Origin: Lepidostoma basale
Lineage: Eukaryota; Arthropoda; Insecta; Trichoptera; Lepidostomatidae
Direction: 5' to 3'
NCBI GenBank assembly: GCA_022606425.2
Contig: JAHDVF020000447.1
Span: 31,001 to 95,000 of the forward strand
Length of the DNA: 64,000 bases
Shown: positions 61,266-64,000 of the stretch, piece by piece
How positions within the stretch are numbered: the first letter of the stretch is position 1
Layout: each line of letters begins with the position of its first letter
Notes under the pieces: generated by a model
Database searches by the model: none
The model's input: the letters and a program-made list of their open reading frames with translations, nothing else
Told to the model about the DNA's origin: nothing
Made by a program: the position numbers and the translations under genes

Positions 61266-61749
61266 TATTATAACAGTGTTTAAATTTTAACTGTAATAAT
61301 GTTGAAGTATCAAAGTGTTTCGGCCAAAACAATAGACTATACAATTCTTTTTGTTAATTGTGACTGCAAATTTTTAAAAATTGTTTTTCTTGGTGTCTCA
61401 GAGACGTCGCCCGGCAGTGAGAGGTTAAGCAGTACGTGTGACTGGTTACAAGACGTCACGGTACCCAGTTCGTGTAATAGTAATTATTATCGTGGATTGT
61501 GACGATGTCGGAGAAGAAACGACATTATAATGAACGTCATCCGGCCCCAGCCGTGTCAATCCAGATTTAGTCGTTCCAAGTCAATTATTAAGTTTATGAT
61601 CGATTTGAATCGTTCTCCCTTTGTTATGTTATTATAACCTGTACTTTTGTGGTGCTCACACGCGGTTTGAGCAAATTCACGCTTTCACAAGAAATTAATT
61701 ATAATAATTAATTATAATAAAAAATTAATTATAATAATAATAATAATAA
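61266..61749. other. Unassigned region
   Basis: A 67-codon frame at 61299-61502 (MLKYQSVSAKTIDYTILFVN) has no recognised domain. GTACCCAGTTCGTGTAATAG near 61470 resembles GTACCTAGTTCGTGTAATGC near 61105. Confidence 0.25.
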
Positions 61750-61985
61750 TCTAAATAATGTAAATGGTACCAGAAATAGAGGAAGACCAAGGAAAACGTG
61801 GCACGATCAAATAAATCAAATATTGAATGTCGGCCATGTGAGGAGTCAGAGAAATCGACGCGCGTGCATGACACGATGTATGAATGTTGAGGAAGCGAGA
61901 GAAATATGTCAGGAAAGAAAGGTGTGGCAGTCCATTCTTTCTGCCTACCCCTTCGGGGAGACGGCGTGATGGTTAGTTAGTTAGT
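61750..61985 (+). mobile_element. RTE-A 3' fragment
   Basis: GTAAATGGTACCAGAAATAG to GGCGTGATGGTTAGTTAG. Very close to 29425-29672. Preceded by an AAT microsatellite (61728-61750). Confidence 0.92.
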
Positions 61986-62180
61986 TATAATCTAAATAAT
62001 GTTTTTGCTTACAAACAGGTTCCTATTAGTTTAAAATATAATAGTAAACACGATTATTTAGTGGTTTTACTTGGATTTAATTTATATTAATTATATTTTT
62101 TAAATTATTTAATTAACAGTAATTATTTAATACATATTAATTTATTTAATTTATATAAATTATTTATTTGTAATAATGAA

Positions 62181-62675
62181 ATAAAACGATGTTTTTTAAC
62201 TACTTTTTACATTTACATTTTTGTCTTTATTTAGACAGCGACCGGTTTCGCCAGGCTCGCTGGCATCGACAGACTGGTAACACTATTGTAAACTTAGTCC
62301 TTTATATACATACAGATCAAGGGTGGTAAATATTTTTCTTTACAAAAATAATCTTCAAATATTTATGTAAAATTTTTTGAATTTAACTATTGGTATTACA
62401 GGTATTCTTGGAGGTTCGTATTTTATTAAGTATTGTATTAAATACGAACCTCCAAGAATAGCTGTAATACCAATAGTTAAATTCAGAAAATTTTACATAA
62501 ATATTTGAAGATTATTTTTGTATAGAATCATGTTTACTACCCCTGATCTGTATGTATATAAAGGACTAAGTTTACAATATTGTTACCAGTCTGTCGATGC
62601 CAGCGAGCCTGGCGAAACCGGTCGCTGTCTAAATAAAGACAAAAGTGGAAGTAGTTAAAAAACATCGTTTTATTT
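62181..62675. repeat. P1 palindrome, about 495 bp
   Basis: Two arms of about 240 bp meet near 62432. Each carries, from the outside in, the AAACGATGTTTTTTAACTAC end, a TTTGTCTTTATT block, the hammerhead-like motif (CTGTCGATGCCAGCGAGCC, then TGGCGAAACCGGTCGCTGTC), and an inner AATACGAACCTCCAAGAA block. Mismatches are few. The right arm is nearly identical to the lone arm at 40825-41070. Confidence 0.95.
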
Positions 62676-62754
62676 AATTATTATTTAAAATGAACTTCCA
62701 TCAAGAGATTTCAGTAAAATCATTTGATTATCTTATTTATTTGTATACAAATCT

Positions 62755-62930
62755 GTAGGTTTGAATATGAACCTGGCAAAGACCAAGGTGATGGGCACGG
62801 AAAGGCTTGAAATCAACTTGGACGGCAACAGAATAGAGAATGTCCAAGAATATACATACCTGGGACACAATATTCGATTGGGCCGAGAGAGCCAAACCGC
62901 AGAGCTAAAAAGAAGAACCTTAAAATTGTT
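62755..62930 (+). pseudogene. Reverse transcriptase fragment (after motif C)
   Basis: LNMNLAKTKVMGTERLEINL, then GNRIENVQEYTYLGHNIRLG and SQTAELKRR. GLxxNxxKTKxM and EYxYLGHxI are the motif D/E region of RTE-type reverse transcriptases. The palm upstream is missing. Confidence 0.85.
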
Positions 62931-63149
62931 TTACCTATTTAACAACTCAAAACTTTGCATTATATACATTCTCACCCACCCTTAAGATTTCTAAATTCAA
63001 TATAAGGATACACTGTTTGGCGATTAGGTTCAGTTTGAGAATGCCCTCGCAAGGCGAAAGAAATTTGTCACAATTTATATAATTTATATAAAATAAATCC
63101 AAGTAAAATCACTAAGCAATCGTGTTTACTGTTAAAAATTAATATTGGA

Positions 63150-63470
63150 GTTTTACAAAAGTTAATACCTCAACCATCAACAATAGGTTTCAATTGTCTG
63201 AAAAGAAAAATTTTCGACGCATGTATACTGCCTATCCTGACACACAGTCTAGAGACAACCACCCTTACAGCGAAAACTGTCCATAAAATAAAAATCACAC
63301 AACGATCCATGGAGAGGCAAATGTTCGTGAGTCTCCGAGGAAAAATAAGACACCGAACCAAAGTTAGCGAAATCGTGGTTCTTACAGGTAAATTAAACTG
63401 GCAATGGGCTGGACATATAGCAAGACAGGGCAATATATGATGGACATTCAGAATACTTCAGTGGAGGCCT
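63150..63470 (+). pseudogene. RTE-C C-terminal fragment
   Basis: Broken frames give LKRKIFDACILPILTHSLET, then TTLTAKTV, RSMERQMF and KLNWQWAGHIARQGN. Truncated on the right, where LINE-G begins. Confidence 0.75.
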
Positions 63471-63900
63471 TGAACATAGGCCTTGGCTGCGAAACCTGGA
63501 CTCTGAAAGTGAATGTAATGAACCGGTTGGAAGCGTTCGAGATGTGGATATACCGTAGAATGCTCCTATACCGTGGACCGATAGGGTCAGTAATGCTGAC
63601 GTACTACAGAGAGCCAGAGCCAACAGAGAGCTATTGTCGAGTGTGAAAATTAGAAAGGTCTCATATTTGGGTCATGTGCTAAGGGGAGAAAATTACCACC
63701 TCCTTTGACTGATATTATTGGGTAAAGTGGAGGGACGTCAAGGAGAGAGAGAAGGCAGCTCTCCTGGCTGCGGAACATCAAAGAGAGGACAGGAATAACA
63801 AGAGTTCAGAACTTGTTCCGAGTGGCGCAGGATAGAGATGCCTTTGCTGCAGTGATCGCCTACGTTGTGGAGACCTGACCCGGCACCGAAAGAAGAAGAA
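63470..63900 (+). pseudogene. LINE-G C-terminus, longest copy
   Basis: GLGCETWTLKVNVMNRLEAF, then EMWIYRRMLLYRGPIGSVML. After frame changes: KVSYLGHVLRGENYHLL, LSWLRNIKERTGITRVQNLF and RDAFAAVIAY, with a GAAAGAAGAAGAAT tail. It shows that the LINE-G end is preceded by an ETWTL/LEAFEMWIYRRM RT segment. Confidence 0.85.
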
Positions 63901-64000
63901 TACTATTTAAAATTCACCATTAATAAAGACATCATTCACCGCACACTCTCACGCCGAAATATTTCCTTTGCAATAACAGTAAATAAACGATATTATTTAA
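63901..64000. other. Window edge, unassigned
   Basis: AT-rich sequence with nothing to annotate. Confidence 0.3.

Noticed and set aside
1..64000. CRISPR arrays or prokaryotic operons
   Set aside because: No regularly spaced short repeats, no cas-like proteins, no ribosome binding sites, and the repeats are eukaryotic retroelements.

Overview
This window looks like a gene-poor, AT-rich stretch of an insect nuclear genome, most likely a lepidopteran. It is almost entirely decayed transposable elements. I found no convincing host gene, no tRNA or rRNA gene, no CRISPR array and no bacterial operon structure. The longest open frames are low-complexity (TA or AAC microsatellites) or run through repeat fragments. 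The lepidopteran guess rests on the repeat repertoire (short Helitron-like ends reading GGACCCGAC/CTAG, mariner relics, tRNA-derived SINEs, RTE-like LINE 3' ends with GTTA tails), not on a marker gene.

Family names used here are working names. RTE-A is a non-LTR retrotransposon whose reverse-transcriptase C-terminus ends in YPSGET and whose tail is a GTTA repeat; RTE-A2 is a diverged form with a GTTTG tail. RTE-B, RTE-C and RTE-D are RTE-like C-termini, the first two ending in GAA repeats. LINE-E, G, H, J, K and M are other non-LTR C-termini. CR1-L and JKY are CR1-like and Jockey-like LINEs. S is a SINE-like repeat that shares the RTE-A 3' end. SINE1 and SINE2 are tRNA-derived SINEs. N, P1, P1b, HH2 and HH3 are dispersed repeats, several of them arranged head to head as long palindromes. 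P1, P1b, HH2 and HH3 carry a hammerhead-ribozyme-like motif: a short stem-loop followed by GAAAC, 2-4 nt, then GTC or GTT.

Layout. 1-7 kb: a T-family LINE 3' end, an internally deleted mariner, a TA microsatellite, RTE-A, SINE and LINE-G pieces. 7.6-8.6 kb: a 1-kb insertion with terminal direct repeats inside a LINE-G copy. 9-12 kb: LINE-J, LINE-E and an RT palm fragment with a YADD box, then an RTE-B insertion with an 11-bp target duplication and a snap-back junction. 12.5-14.8 kb: a direct duplication, a Jockey-like end, inverted N repeats and a hAT MITE with an exact 8-bp target duplication. 15-31 kb: dense RTE-A/B/C/D, SINE and Helitron-like pieces. 31-49 kb: CR1-L, a second hAT MITE nested in RTE-D, an AAC/AAT microsatellite block, mariner relics, P1/P1b palindromes, LINE-H and N. 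50-64 kb: two opposite S copies (one with a SINE1 insertion, the other an empty site), palindromic P1/P1b/HH2 repeats, the best-preserved hammerhead-like core (61.2 kb), a 495-bp palindrome (62.2-62.7 kb) and LINE-C/G ends.

Scattered GC-richer, apparently single-copy islands (about 19.0, 22.6, 27.2, 35.9, 48.1, 53.0, 56.0 and 57.8 kb) are the only stretches that look like non-repeat DNA and may hold regulatory sequence. The elements do not form a pathway. The window is a layered record of insertions, with clear nesting orders in several places.
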